Shown here: one piece after another, positions 8,392-17,061 of the stretch
Numbering within the stretch: position 1 is the stretch's first letter
How the letters are laid out: each line of letters begins with the position of its first letter
Origin: DYRB01 sp963802205
GTDB taxonomy: Bacteria; Pseudomonadota; Gammaproteobacteria; Chromatiales; Chromatiaceae
Assembly: GCA_963802205.1 (NCBI GenBank)
Contig: CAWDHW010000015.1
Location: forward strand, 62,001-126,000
DNA: 64,000 nt
Direction of reading: 5' to 3'
Notes under the pieces: generated by a model
The model's input: the letters and a program-made list of their open reading frames with translations, nothing else
The model's database searches: none
Told to the model about the DNA's origin: nothing
Program-made: the position numbers and the translations under genes

Positions 8392-10254
8392 CTAAAACGC
8401 CTGTCCGATCCCGATATAGATCTGCACGGACGCATCCCCTTCGTTGTGATTCAGAGGCGTGGCAATGTCGGCCCGCACCGGCCCTATGGGGGTGAAATAG
8501 CGCAGCCCGATCCCGACCCCGATCGAGAGGGCGCCGGTGCCGGGGATGCCGCGCTCGGACACAGCGCCGGCGTCCGCGAAGCCCACAACACCCCAGTTGG
8601 CGCCGAACCTTTGGCGCAGTTCCAGCCCGGCCTCCAGCAGGCCGTCGCCCCCTGCGGGTGTCCCCGAGGCGGTGCGCGGGCCTATGGACTGGAAGGGGTA
8701 GCCCCGCACCGATCCCCCGCCGCCGGCATAGAAGCGCCAGTCCGGCGGGACCGCATCCGGCGCGGCGCCGACGATGCTGCCGAGCACGAGCCGCCCGGCG
8801 AGCACGCTGCGACCCACCCCGGCCTCCGGTCGCAAGGCGCCGCCGAGGTCCCAGTAGGCCGAGCCGGACAAGCGGCCAAGGACGAAGCCCTGGCCGTCGG
8901 CGTCCAGCGCCTGGGTCGGGGTCACCAGGGCCGACAGACGCAGGCCGCGCCGCGGGTCGAGGGGCTCGTCGGTGGTGTCATAGGTCAGGGTCAGGGGTAG
9001 GGAGAGCAACCAATAGTCCTGGGGCAGGCCGTCCTGGGTGATGCGCGAGCGCTCAACGGCGACCCCGGCACTCCCCGATACCAGCTCCGACAGGCGCCGC
9101 TCCAGGGCCAGGCCCCCGGTCGCGGCCTCACGGTCATAGGCTTCGAGGCTCTCGCTCACGGCGCCGAGGTCCAGGCGGAGGTCAAGGTCGCGCAGCCACA
9201 GGTCGGGTATCCGCAGGGTCGCGTTGGCGAGGTAGCTCAGGTCCCCGGACCCATGGTCGCCCAAGCGGCCGATCTCGCCGCGCAGGGTCAATTGCTCGGC
9301 CCGGCCGAACAGATTGCGATGGGTCCAGGAGGTAGAGAGGGTTCCGCCCTCGTCGCTGGACCAGGCCCCGGCGAACCGCAACACCCGGGGCGGGCGCTCG
9401 GCGACCTCCAGGGTCAGGGGCAGACGCCCCTGGGCATCGGGCTGGGACCCGGGGGCAAGCCGCGCCCAGGCGAGCACCCCGCCCGCGAGCAAGTCCCGAC
9501 GCGCCGACTCCAGCCGGGTCGGGCTATAGGGCTCGCCGGGGCTGAGACCAAGGCGGCGCAGCACATAGCCCTCCTGAAGCCGTTCGAGCCCTGTGATCGA
9601 GACGGCCCCCAGGGCGAGCTGGGGACCTGGCTCGGCCAGGTAGACGACGTCCATGGTGCGGGTGTCGTGGTCCACCACCGCATCCGGGGGCGGCACCTGG
9701 GCCAGGGGAAAGCTGTCCTCGCGCAGGGCCCGCAGCACGGCCTCCCCGGCGGCCAGGACCTCGGCGGCGCGGGCGGGCGCCCCTGGTTGCAGGTCAAAGG
9801 CGGCCCGCACCTGCGGCGGCACCTCGCCGTCCAGGCGCACCAGGCCGAGGTGGTAGAGGGGCCCAGGGGTGAGGGTCGCCTGGACCGCCACGGGGGGAGA
9901 GGGCGCCAGCCCTTCGAGCAGGGGGAGCAGGGCGGGGTCATCCAGCGCCAGGCCGGCGATGCGGATGTCGATGCCGGCGTCGTAATAGCCGAAGCTGCGC
10001 AGCACTGTGTCGAAGCGTCTCAGGTCGGCCTCGGCCCGGCCGATGAGGGCAAAGGGTCCCACCGGGGCCCGCTCGCGCAGTCCGGCGAGCTGGGATGCGT
10101 CCCGGATCGCCTGGTCGATCTCCACCGAGCCGGTCGGGGCCAGGGTCAGGGTATAGGGCATGGGGTCGGCGGCGTAGACCCTGGCGCCGAGCAGCAGCAT
10201 GGCGCAGACCCACAGGGCCAGCGCCGGGCCCTCCCATCTATCCGTGCCGGCCAT
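8392..10254 (-). CDS. tamA: Autotransporter assembly complex protein TamA (Omp85 family)
   Basis: A 620-residue outer-membrane protein. A signal peptide (residues 1-28, ending VYAADP) is followed by three POTRA domains (about 30-265) and a C-terminal 16-stranded Omp85 barrel. The barrel carries the motif FYAGGGGSVRGYPFQSIGPR (lid-loop VRGY motif), and the protein ends VQIYIGIGQAF with the terminal phenylalanine used by BAM for insertion. TamA pairs with TamB, encoded directly downstream, to link the inner and outer membranes. The length is slightly above the E. coli protein (577). The start chosen is the ATG giving a complete signal peptide. The amidohydrolase gene is divergent across a 398-base gap. 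Confidence 0.92.
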   Translation of the reverse strand: MAGTDRWEGPALALWVCAMLLLGARVYAADPMPYTLTLAPTGSVEIDQAIRDASQLAGLRERAPVGPFALIGRAEADLRRFDTVLRSFGYYDAGIDIRIAGLALDDPALLPLLEGLAPSPPVAVQATLTPGPLYHLGLVRLDGEVPPQVRAAFDLQPGAPARAAEVLAAGEAVLRALREDSFPLAQVPPPDAVVDHDTRTMDVVYLAEPGPQLALGAVSITGLERLQEGYVLRRLGLSPGEPYSPTRLESARRDLLAGGVLAWARLAPGSQPDAQGRLPLTLEVAERPPRVLRFAGAWSSDEGGTLSTSWTHRNLFGRAEQLTLRGEIGRLGDHGSGDLSYLANATLRIPDLWLRDLDLRLDLGAVSESLEAYDREAATGGLALERRLSELVSGSAGVAVERSRITQDGLPQDYWLLSLPLTLTYDTTDEPLDPRRGLRLSALVTPTQALDADGQGFVLGRLSGSAYWDLGGALRPEAGVGRSVLAGRLVLGSIVGAAPDAVPPDWRFYAGGGGSVRGYPFQSIGPRTASGTPAGGDGLLEAGLELRQRFGANWGVVGFADAGAVSERGIPGTGALSIGVGIGLRYFTPIGPVRADIATPLNHNEGDASVQIYIGIGQAF

Positions 10255-10652
10255 GGGGTACGGGTCAATCGAGGGGCGGCACGCGATGTGGCGGCGTACC
10301 CGGGCCGAGCGTCCGTGAGATCAGCACATCCCGGCGCGACCGGTCCGGCGTGGACACGGGAGGGGCCGCCCAAGGCAGCGAGGGCACAGCAACCAGGTCG
10401 AGATTCATCTGACTTCCACTACATCAAGCGCCGCATCGCCCCAACGATCGGGACCCGGGGGCGCCGGATACTAGCCCCGGGATGGGCATCCGGCAAGGCG
10501 GTTGGGGGGATGTCTTGCTTGTCGTTCGGGCGCCTGGCCGTCTGCGGTTGAGGCGCCAGGCACGGCGGCCGCCTCCCTTGCCCGCACCCTGGGGGGGTGC
10601 TAGCTTGCCGCGTCACCGCCCCACCGGGCGCCTGAATTCCTCCGGACCGGCC
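10255..10652. other. Divergent intergenic region
   Basis: 398 bases between divergent tamA and the amidohydrolase gene; promoters for both must lie here. I could not fix a convincing -35/-10 pair. The plus-strand frame runs open into the amidohydrolase from 10482, but this part is low in protein-like content. Confidence 0.4.
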
Positions 10653-11642
10653 ATGCAAACCATCGACATCCACACCCACCTCCTGGCCCCCGGCGTGCGC
10701 TTTGACCGCCTGTTCGACCGGATCTCCGTCAGTCTGTTCGCCAGGCGCCTGGGGCAGGACCCGCTGGCCCTGCGCACGGATCCCTTCGGCGTCTATCGCG
10801 AGACCATGGCGCGGCTCATCGGGGAGTCGCGCCATGTGCGTAAGGCCGTCCTGTTCGGGGTGGATGCCCGCTGCGACGAGCAGGGACGCGAGGTGCACCG
10901 CGACCGGACCGTATGTACCGACAACGAGGCCGTGTGGGATACCGCCAGCCGTTACCCCGGGGCCTTCATCCCCTTCTTCTCGGTCAATCCCCTGCGCCCG
11001 GACGCCCTGGAGCGGATCGACGCCTATGCCGAGCGCGGCTTTCGGGGGGCCAAGTTCCTCCAGAATTACTGGGGTCTGGATCTCAACCAGGAGCGCTTTC
11101 TGCCCTACTACGAACGGCTGCGCGCCCACCGCCTGCCGCTCATCGTCCACATCGGCATGGAGTACACCGTCGAGTCCACGGCGGCCTGCGAGGCGGTCCG
11201 CATGCTGGACCTGCCCGTGGCCGCAGGGGTGACGGTGATCGCCGCCCACATGGGCTTGGGGCGTTTGACCGGGCCACGCTGGCCCTGGAGCGTCCTCAGC
11301 CGCGACCCGCGCTGGTTCGGCGCTGACTACTTCGGCCTGCTGGAGCGCCTGGAGCGCCACCCCAACCTCTACGCCGACCTCTCCGCCATGTTGGTCCCCT
11401 TCAAGGCCCGCGCCCTGCGCCACCTCTCCCGGCAGCGCCAGGTCCACCACAAGCTGCTCTTCGGTACGGATTATCCGGTGCCCTTCACCGTCGTCCTCAA
11501 CACCCACGACCTGCCACTGGCCCGCCGCCGCGAGATCGCACGCATCGACAATCCCTTCGATCGCTACTGTGCCGTCCTGCTGGAGTATTTTCCCGAAGAC
11601 AGTCCGGTCTACAGCAACCACACCAAGGTGCTGCCGGTATGA
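10653..11642 (+). CDS. Amidohydrolase-family metal-dependent hydrolase
   Basis: A 329-residue TIM-barrel hydrolase of the amidohydrolase-2 type. Metal ligands appear in the expected order: DIHTH after the first strand (residues 4-8), a histidine in LIVHIGMEY, another in IAAHMGLGRL, and an aspartate in LLFGTDYPVPF. The family includes decarboxylases and hydrolases of small acids; the substrate cannot be read from sequence. The ATG at 10653 is chosen because the DIHTH strand starts at once after it, as in relatives. An upstream extension to 10482 is arginine/proline-rich and unlikely to be translated. The stop overlaps the xseA start (ATGA at 11639-11642), so the two are translationally coupled. 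Confidence 0.8.
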   Translation: MQTIDIHTHLLAPGVRFDRLFDRISVSLFARRLGQDPLALRTDPFGVYRETMARLIGESRHVRKAVLFGVDARCDEQGREVHRDRTVCTDNEAVWDTASRYPGAFIPFFSVNPLRPDALERIDAYAERGFRGAKFLQNYWGLDLNQERFLPYYERLRAHRLPLIVHIGMEYTVESTAACEAVRMLDLPVAAGVTVIAAHMGLGRLTGPRWPWSVLSRDPRWFGADYFGLLERLERHPNLYADLSAMLVPFKARALRHLSRQRQVHHKLLFGTDYPVPFTVVLNTHDLPLARRREIARIDNPFDRYCAVLLEYFPEDSPVYSNHTKVLPV

Positions 11643-13015
11643 ACCCCGGCGAGCTGGATTTCGACCGCGACATCTACAGCGTCTCGCGCCTCAACAGCGA
11701 GGTGCGGGCGGTCCTCGACGGCAGCTTCCCCCTGCTGTGGGTCCAGGGCGAGGTCTCGAATCTGGCCCAGCCGGGGTCGGGACACATCTACTTTTCCCTC
11801 AAGGACGAGGCGGCCCAGGTCCGCTGCGCCATGTTTCGCGCCAAGCGCCTGCTGCTCGGCTTCCGCCCGGCCAACGGCCAGCAAGTCCTGGCCCGGGTCC
11901 GGGTCAGCCTGTTCGAGCCGCGGGGGGATTTTCAGCTGCTGTGCGAGCACCTGGAGCCGGCGGGGGAAGGGGCCCTGCGCCTGGAACTGGAGCGCCTCAA
12001 GCGCCGCCTGGCCGCCGAGGGGCTGTTCGACCCTGCCCGCAAGCGCCCGCTGCCGCCCTTTCCACGCCAGGTCGGGGTCATCACCTCGCCCATCGGTGCC
12101 GCGGTGCACGATGTCCTGAGTGTGCTCAAGCGCCGCATGGCGGCCCTGCCGGTGCTGATCTACCCGGTGCCGGTGCAGGGGGCGGGGGCAGCGGCAGAGA
12201 TCGTTGCGGCCCTGGAGCTGGCGAACCGTCGGGCGGAGTGCGATGTCCTGATCCTGGCCCGGGGCGGGGGCTCCCTGGAGGACCTGTGGGCCTTCAACGA
12301 CGAGGCCCTGGTTCGCGCCATTCGCGCCAGCGCCATACCGGTAGTGTCCGGAGTCGGGCATGAGGTGGACTTCAGCCTGGCGGACTTGGCCGCGGACCAG
12401 CGCGCCGCGACCCCCACCGCTGCCGCGGAGCTGGTCAGTCCGTCGGGCGAACACCTGCGCCAGCGGGTCCGGGCCCTGGCCCAGCGCCTGAGGGCGTCTG
12501 GGTGGCGTCGCCTGGATGGCCTCGGCCAACGGCTGGATGCGGCAACCCGCCACCTGCGCCTGCTCCACCCGGCCGCTGCCCTGCAACGCCAGGGGCAGGC
12601 CCTGGATGTTCTGGGGCGGCGCCTGGAGGCTGCCATGGTCGCGCGCTTGAACCAGCCTCGGCGGCGCCTGGCCCCGGCGGAGCTGCGGCTGTGGGCGGCG
12701 TCCCCCGGGCGGGGCCTGGCGGGGCGACGCCTGACCCTGGTGGGGTTGAGGCGCCGTCTGGGGTTGGCAGTGGGGCGGACCCTGGAGCATCGGCGGGAGG
12801 CGATGGCGGTGGCCGTGCAGGGGCTCGATGCCCGCAGCCCGTTGGCGACCCTGGCCCGGGGCTATGCACTGGTCACCCGGGCCGCGGATGGGGCCATCCT
12901 GCGGGATGCCGGTCAGGTCGCCTCCGGCGATCAGGTCCAGGCGCGCCTCGCCAGGGGGGTGTTGCAGTGTCGGGTGGAGGCCGCGGACCCGGATGGGGAC
13001 AGGCCTCAGAGGTAG
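11639..13015 (+). CDS. xseA: Exodeoxyribonuclease VII large subunit
   Basis: XseA is the catalytic large subunit of exonuclease VII, which degrades single-stranded DNA and acts in repair. The 458-residue protein has the N-terminal OB-fold (YSVSRLNSEVRAVLDG, then LWVQGEVSNLAQPGSGHIYFSLKD, residues about 13-105), the conserved GVITSPIGAAVHDVL segment, and the catalytic core (LILARGGGSLEDLWAFNDE, then SGVGHEVDFSLADLAADQRAATPTAAAE). A long coiled-coil region (about 285-400) ends in the RGYALVTRAADGAI domain. The length is normal. It overlaps the amidohydrolase gene by four bases. xseB is not adjacent. Confidence 0.95.
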   Translation: MNPGELDFDRDIYSVSRLNSEVRAVLDGSFPLLWVQGEVSNLAQPGSGHIYFSLKDEAAQVRCAMFRAKRLLLGFRPANGQQVLARVRVSLFEPRGDFQLLCEHLEPAGEGALRLELERLKRRLAAEGLFDPARKRPLPPFPRQVGVITSPIGAAVHDVLSVLKRRMAALPVLIYPVPVQGAGAAAEIVAALELANRRAECDVLILARGGGSLEDLWAFNDEALVRAIRASAIPVVSGVGHEVDFSLADLAADQRAATPTAAAELVSPSGEHLRQRVRALAQRLRASGWRRLDGLGQRLDAATRHLRLLHPAAALQRQGQALDVLGRRLEAAMVARLNQPRRRLAPAELRLWAASPGRGLAGRRLTLVGLRRRLGLAVGRTLEHRREAMAVAVQGLDARSPLATLARGYALVTRAADGAILRDAGQVASGDQVQARLARGVLQCRVEAADPDGDRPQR

Positions 13016-13075
13016 TGCTGGCGTAGCCTGGGGTCGCGCTGGTACGGGTCACCCAGCACCAGATCCGGTGTCACC

Positions 13076-13537
13076 TTAGTCCCCGGCGTTCGGGGTCGGG
13101 CACCGCACCATGCGCCGATGCGGGATGCCAGCCTCCTCGAAGATTTCCCCCTCGGCGACGAAGCCCTGGCGTTCATAAAAGGTCTGGGCGCTGATCTGGG
13201 CGTTGAGGAAGGGTATGGGTCTATCCCCGGCGACGGCCAGATGCAGGACCTCCCGCAACAGGGCGGTCCCGACCCCGCACCCGCGCCACTGGGGCACAAC
13301 GGCCATACGCCCGATCTGGCCAGTGGGCAGGAGGCGAGCGGTGGCAATGGGCATCGACTCGGCATTGAGGCCGAGGAGGTGGACGGCCCCGGCATCCTCC
13401 GCATCCCACTCCAGGTCCTCCGGAACCCCCTGTTCCCGGACGAAGACCGCCAGGCGCACCGAACGGAGGGCCTCGCCGTCCCGTCCCCAATCGGCACGCC
13501 GAATGGTGCAGGCGGGCGTTTCAGTCCTGGAAGACAT
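13076..13537 (-). CDS. GNAT-family N-acetyltransferase
   Basis: A 153-residue single-domain acetyltransferase. The acetyl-CoA loop is clear: IGRMAVVPQWRGCGVGTALLREV (the R/QxxGxG/A motif at QWRGCGVG). It is preceded by IRRADWGRDGEALRSVRLAVFVREQGVPEDLEWD, as in the ElaA/YjcF-like group, and followed by AQTFYERQGFVAEGE. The acceptor substrate is unknown. The start at 13537 lies 17 bases inside the end of roxA on the same strand, so the gene is probably translated by coupling to it. This linkage suggests a role near ribosome or protein modification, which is only an inference. Confidence 0.85.
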   Translation of the reverse strand: MSSRTETPACTIRRADWGRDGEALRSVRLAVFVREQGVPEDLEWDAEDAGAVHLLGLNAESMPIATARLLPTGQIGRMAVVPQWRGCGVGTALLREVLHLAVAGDRPIPFLNAQISAQTFYERQGFVAEGEIFEEAGIPHRRMVRCPTPNAGD

Positions 13538-14696
13538 AGTGCCCCGCGTTATAGAGCCGGCACAGGAGGTCCAGGGCGGCGGGTTGGTCGAGCCAGGGTG
13601 CGACCTGAGTCAGCCGCAGGTCGCGGCTGTCGGTGATGACCGCCAGCAGGGCACCCTGATCGCTGGGCAGGCGCAGGACCTCGCCGTTTGCAAACAACAG
13701 ATCCGCCCCACCCTCGCCGCGACAGAAGTACAGCCGCGACCAGCCGTGGCGGAGCAAGAGCCCTTGGTCCTGGAAGGCGTCCCGGAAGGCCGCGGGGTCG
13801 AGCGGTGGTTCGGCGGGTGCCAGGCGCAGGTGTTCTTTGGGCTCGCTCAGGGTTGCGCCGAGCCAGGCGCGGAACTCATCCGTCCTGGCACCGAGGAGCG
13901 CCTGCTCCAGGGTGGCGCGGATGGCGTCGAAGACCCCTGGGCGGATCTCCCCGCGGTGAACCTGCGCCTCCAGTCCTGGGTCTCGGTAGCGGCCCGGAGG
14001 CAGGTGGGTCTCCGCCAAGTGTTCGCACCAGTCCGCCGCCAGGTCGCGCCAGGCGGCGGCGCGCAGACCCACAGACCAGGTCATACACTCCCCATCCGCG
14101 GTCCCCCAGTGAGGCACGCCGGGGGGCAGGTAGAGGATGTCGCCCGGGGCGAGGACCCATTCGTCGGTGGGTGTGAAGCGGGCCAGGATGTTGAGGTCGA
14201 GCCCGGGGATGCAAGTCAGATCCGGACTTGGACCTGCATCGATGCGCCAGCGCCGCCGGCCCTCGGCCTGGATCAGGAATACGTCGTACTGGTCCACATG
14301 GGGGCCGACGGAGCCCTGGTCTGCGGCATAGCTGATCATGATGTCGTCGAGCCGCCAGTCGGGGATGAAGGAGAAGGCCCGCAACAGCTCCGCCACCTCC
14401 GGGAGGTGCTTGTCCACGTCCTGCACCAGGAGGGTCCAGCGGTCCTCGGGGAGGGTGGCGAAGTCGGCCTCGTGGAAGGGACCATGGCGCAATTCCCAGG
14501 GCCCTGTAGGCCCGCTTTCCAGGACCAGGCGGGACTCTACCTGTGCCTCGCAGGCGAGCCCCGCCAGTTCGTCCGCGGGCAGGGGACAGCGGAAACCCGG
14601 CAGGCCGCCGCGCAGGAGCAAGGGGCGGCGTTGCCAGTACTCGGCGAGGAAGCCTGCGGCGTCCAGTCCAGGCGGAAAAGTCAGTGAATCGAACAC
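13521..14696 (-). CDS. roxA: Ribosomal protein L16 arginine 3-hydroxylase (cupin, JmjC-like)
   Basis: RoxA (YcfD) is an Fe(II)/2-oxoglutarate-dependent oxygenase that hydroxylates an arginine of ribosomal protein L16. The 391-residue protein shows the cupin core with the metal triad His133-x-Asp135 (GPHVDQYDVFLIQ) and His196 (PPGVPHWG), plus LQDVD-like and DDIMISYA strands as in the E. coli enzyme. The C-terminal part forms the dimerisation and winged-helix region. The expected target, L16, is encoded at 26435-26848 and retains the arginine. The gene is followed by an overlapping GNAT gene. The substrate is inferred from family knowledge. Confidence 0.85.
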   Translation of the reverse strand: MFDSLTFPPGLDAAGFLAEYWQRRPLLLRGGLPGFRCPLPADELAGLACEAQVESRLVLESGPTGPWELRHGPFHEADFATLPEDRWTLLVQDVDKHLPEVAELLRAFSFIPDWRLDDIMISYAADQGSVGPHVDQYDVFLIQAEGRRRWRIDAGPSPDLTCIPGLDLNILARFTPTDEWVLAPGDILYLPPGVPHWGTADGECMTWSVGLRAAAWRDLAADWCEHLAETHLPPGRYRDPGLEAQVHRGEIRPGVFDAIRATLEQALLGARTDEFRAWLGATLSEPKEHLRLAPAEPPLDPAAFRDAFQDQGLLLRHGWSRLYFCRGEGGADLLFANGEVLRLPSDQGALLAVITDSRDLRLTQVAPWLDQPAALDLLCRLYNAGHYVFQD

Positions 14697-15323
14697 GGCG
14701 GGGCCTCGGTGCTGTCGGGGGGCGCCGGTCTAGATCGGGCCCGAAATAGCTGGCGGCAGCCCAGCGTGGTGCGGGCCGCGGGTCAGAATGTAAGATGCGG
14801 ATCGAATAGAGAAAAAGACCACGACATCCCTGGGATCTCGGCCGCGACAAAACGGATTTCAACCCCGGTGGAGGCGAACAGAAACTCCGCCAGCACCACA
14901 CAGACCGCCCCAATGCGAGCCTGCCCCCGCTCACTTAGTCGGGTCAGAGGGAGTTTGTCGCTGATGTGCAACAGTGTCAATCCCGACACCAAGGGCGCAT
15001 ATCTATGTTTTTTCGCTATATTTAAAGTCTGGCGCAGGGACCACGATAGGTGCGTGGCAGAATAGTCGCGGAAGTCAAAAAAAGTATCACTTTTGCCCGC
15101 GGTTTGGGCTAGAATACCCAACGACGGCGAACTCGTCACTCATAACGACCCGATGCGAGGCTCCAATATACCCTGATCATCGGATGACATGCCCCGAAGA
15201 CCCGTCGGTGCCTTGGCCTAGTTGTGGCTTTTCTGCATCTACCCAACCAGATCCGACCCGGCCTGTCTCCTGGCACAAGATCCGCCTTCCGTCCAACTTT
15301 CAACCAACGTAGGAACCAAGACT
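14697..15323. other. AT-richer intergenic island between roxA and the OmpA-like gene
   Basis: About 630 bases with visibly lower GC than the surroundings, especially 14780-15140. A minus-strand frame at 14783-15139 (118 codons, ending SWSFSLFDPHLTF) is open and not arginine-rich, unlike shadow frames here, but I recognise no family and no ribosome-binding site. It could be a gene fragment or foreign DNA. The promoter of the OmpA-like gene must lie in the right part; a TAGAAT at 15110-15115 is a possible -10 box but has no good -35. Confidence 0.35.
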
Positions 15324-15881
15324 ATGCGCAACTCCGCGAAACTCCGTCTGGCAGGGCTCCTGGCCCTGACCCTCTCCACCCCTGTCGCCATGAGCCACCA
15401 GCAGGGGGAGCACTTCTGGCAGGCCCAGCCCCCCACGGATGCCTGGGTCAACCCCTATGGCGAGTGCTGGCAGAGTACCGATGAGGGCCCGACCGGCTTG
15501 GCCCCCTGCGGCCCCAAGCTCGTCGCCCCGGCCGAGATCACCATTCGCCTGAACTTCAACTTCGACAAGTACGGCTTGAACGACATCGTCAACGACGCCG
15601 AGCTGGCCAAGTTGGACAACTACATCGATACCATCAAGAAGACCCCGGAGCATGAGGGCGTCACCATCGTCGGTCACACCGATGCCAAGGGCACGGATGA
15701 GTACAACATGGCCCTCGGCGAGCGCCGCGCCAATACCATGCGCGACTACATGGTCTCCAAGGGCGTTGCAGTGCCTGACGTCAACGTCACGAGCGAGGGC
15801 AAGCGCAACATGCTGCCCGACCACGACATTTACTCGGTCTACCAGCGCCGTGCGACCATCAAGACCGTGATTATTCCGTAA
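15324..15881 (+). CDS. OmpA-family peptidoglycan-binding protein
   Basis: A 185-residue exported protein. A signal peptide (MRNSAKLRLAGLLALTLSTPVAMS) is followed by a short linker with the cysteine pair GECWQ...LAPCGP, then an OmpA C-terminal domain (about residues 70-185) starting ITIRLNFNFDKYGLND. That domain contains GHTDAKGTDEYNMALGERRANTMRDYM, whose Asp and Arg bind diaminopimelate of peptidoglycan. There is no beta-barrel, so it probably tethers or shapes the wall from the periplasm or outer membrane. The ATG at 15324 is preceded by AGGA at proper spacing. It is monocistronic: a strong terminator follows within 50 bases. Confidence 0.85.
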   Translation: MRNSAKLRLAGLLALTLSTPVAMSHQQGEHFWQAQPPTDAWVNPYGECWQSTDEGPTGLAPCGPKLVAPAEITIRLNFNFDKYGLNDIVNDAELAKLDNYIDTIKKTPEHEGVTIVGHTDAKGTDEYNMALGERRANTMRDYMVSKGVAVPDVNVTSEGKRNMLPDHDIYSVYQRRATIKTVIIP

Positions 15882-15898
15882 TCCACGGAAAATATGTC

Positions 15899-15918
15899 GC
15901 CCCCCGGATGCGGGGGGC
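15899..15918 (+). other. GC-rich hairpin after the OmpA-like gene
   Basis: GCCCCCC and GGGGGGC arms (7 bp) around a six-base loop, 17 bases after the stop codon and just before the terminator. It may protect the mRNA 3' end. Confidence 0.5.
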
Positions 15919-15927
15919 AGACTGGAA

Positions 15928-15958
15928 GCCGACCGCGGTCCCCGCGGTCGGCTTTTTT
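15928..15958 (+). terminator. Rho-independent terminator of the OmpA-like gene
   Basis: A perfect 11-bp stem (GCCGACCGCGG / CCGCGGTCGGC) with a three-base loop is followed by six T residues, 47 bases after the stop codon. Confidence 0.92.
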
Positions 15959-16161
15959 GTTGGGCTTTGGTCTTGAACTCGCCCTTCCCCGCCCCCTCTC
16001 TTAGCGCTTGGAAATTGACTTTAACGATCGGCAAGCGACCCGGCGCAGAAGACCCGTTGCGATTGAAGTAGTCGGTGCAGCTTAAGTCCGAGGGAAAACT
16101 GTCCTGGACATGGGGTCCACCTTACGTCGCCGGTAAAGAGCGAACTGCCCGGCCGACCCCT

Positions 16162-16920
16162 TCAAGCCGACGGCAGCGGCAGGTCGGAGCCCGGCCCCAG
16201 GTCAAGCACCCGAGCTGCATGGCCGTGGTTGACAGCGATTTCCACCAGCCCGAAGGCGTTCTCGTACCAGAACGCCGACCCGGATGCGGCCTCGCAGAAG
16301 GTCCGCGCCCAGGGGATGTCCAGCCCGGCAACGGACAGCCGCACTTGCGGGTGGAGCCTGTCGGCCCTCATGCCGCTGACCAGGTTACCGTAGGCATCGA
16401 CATAGATGACCCGGGCGAGGTCCTCGGGCCAGTCCCAACCCACCAACGACGGGCCGCCCATGGGCTCCCCTAGCAGGTCCTCGCCCCTGCTGATGCGCGC
16501 AGCAATGGGTGCGAACAGGTCGCGCCCATGAAAACTCTGTGAGGTCGAGACCGGCCGCCATGCCACCCGCAGCGCCCGCAGCTTCCGGGCCCGCCGCGCC
16601 AGGGGGGCAAACAGGCCGTTGTCCGGCCCGACGAACCAACACCCATCGACTTCCAGGGCGAGCGCCGCCCGCTCGCCCCCCACCCCCGGATCGACGACGC
16701 AAAGAAACAGGGTCCCGGGCGGGGTGTCACGAACCAGTGCTGGCAAAAAATAGGCGGCGAGGTCCGGGCGAAAGGGCACCAAGTCCGAGATCAGGTTCAC
16801 AACCGAGAGGCCAGGCAACAGGGCATCCAGCACCAGACGGACCTGTCCGACATAGGGCCCGGAGCCGAAGTCGGTGACCAGTGCGATGCGGCGGACTCCG
16901 CCGAACATCTCCGCGGTCAT
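16162..16920 (-). CDS. S-adenosylmethionine hydroxide adenosyltransferase (DUF62)
   Basis: A 252-residue protein of the SAM hydrolase / fluorinase-chlorinase superfamily. Typical members cleave SAM with water to adenosine and methionine. The N-terminal domain begins IALVTDFGSGPYVGQVRLVL (active-site Asp17), followed by the DPGVGG turn, WFVGPDNGLFAPL and SQSFHGRDLFAPIAARI. The C-terminal domain carries YVDAYGNLVSGM and FWYENAFGLVEIAVNHG. The absence of a halogenase loop cannot be judged here, so plain hydrolysis is assumed from the family. The ATG at 16920 fits family starts; a longer frame to 17007 crosses the rplQ terminator. It lies downstream of rplQ on the same strand but behind that terminator, so it needs its own promoter or readthrough. 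Confidence 0.85.
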   Translation of the reverse strand: MTAEMFGGVRRIALVTDFGSGPYVGQVRLVLDALLPGLSVVNLISDLVPFRPDLAAYFLPALVRDTPPGTLFLCVVDPGVGGERAALALEVDGCWFVGPDNGLFAPLARRARKLRALRVAWRPVSTSQSFHGRDLFAPIAARISRGEDLLGEPMGGPSLVGWDWPEDLARVIYVDAYGNLVSGMRADRLHPQVRLSVAGLDIPWARTFCEAASGSAFWYENAFGLVEIAVNHGHAARVLDLGPGSDLPLPSA

Positions 16921-16993
16921 CACCAGCCCACCGCGACCAAGGCACCCCTGGGGCACACTGCCGAGCAGCATGGCCGGCCGGCGCCTGAAACGC

Positions 16994-17018
16994 AAAAGGC
17001 CGGGCACAGGCCCGGCCT
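16994..17018 (-). terminator. Rho-independent terminator of the alpha (rplQ) operon
   Basis: On the minus strand an 8-bp stem AGGCCGGG / CCCGGCCT with a six-base loop runs into TTTT. It lies 44 bases past the rplQ stop and ends the 33-kb ribosomal/RNA polymerase block. Confidence 0.85.
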
Positions 17019-17061
17019 CAGCTTTGGCAGGTCCAAGGGGTGCACGCCCCCCGGCCAGGCC

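Noticed and set aside
9253..10551. 432-codon plus-strand frame across tamA
   Set aside because: Antisense to a clearly recognised Omp85 gene; composition is Gly/Gln/Arg-rich with no domain.
12502..13026. Plus-strand Gly/Pro-rich frame within xseA
   Set aside because: Out-of-frame shadow of the xseA 3' half.
14709..15065. 118-codon plus-strand frame in the AT-richer island
   Set aside because: No start signal or family; the antisense frame there looks slightly better, but neither is convincing.
15080..15116. Promoter of the OmpA-like gene at TAGAAT (15110)
   Set aside because: The -10 box is fair but the -35 region at 16-18 bases has no match, and the distance to the gene is large.
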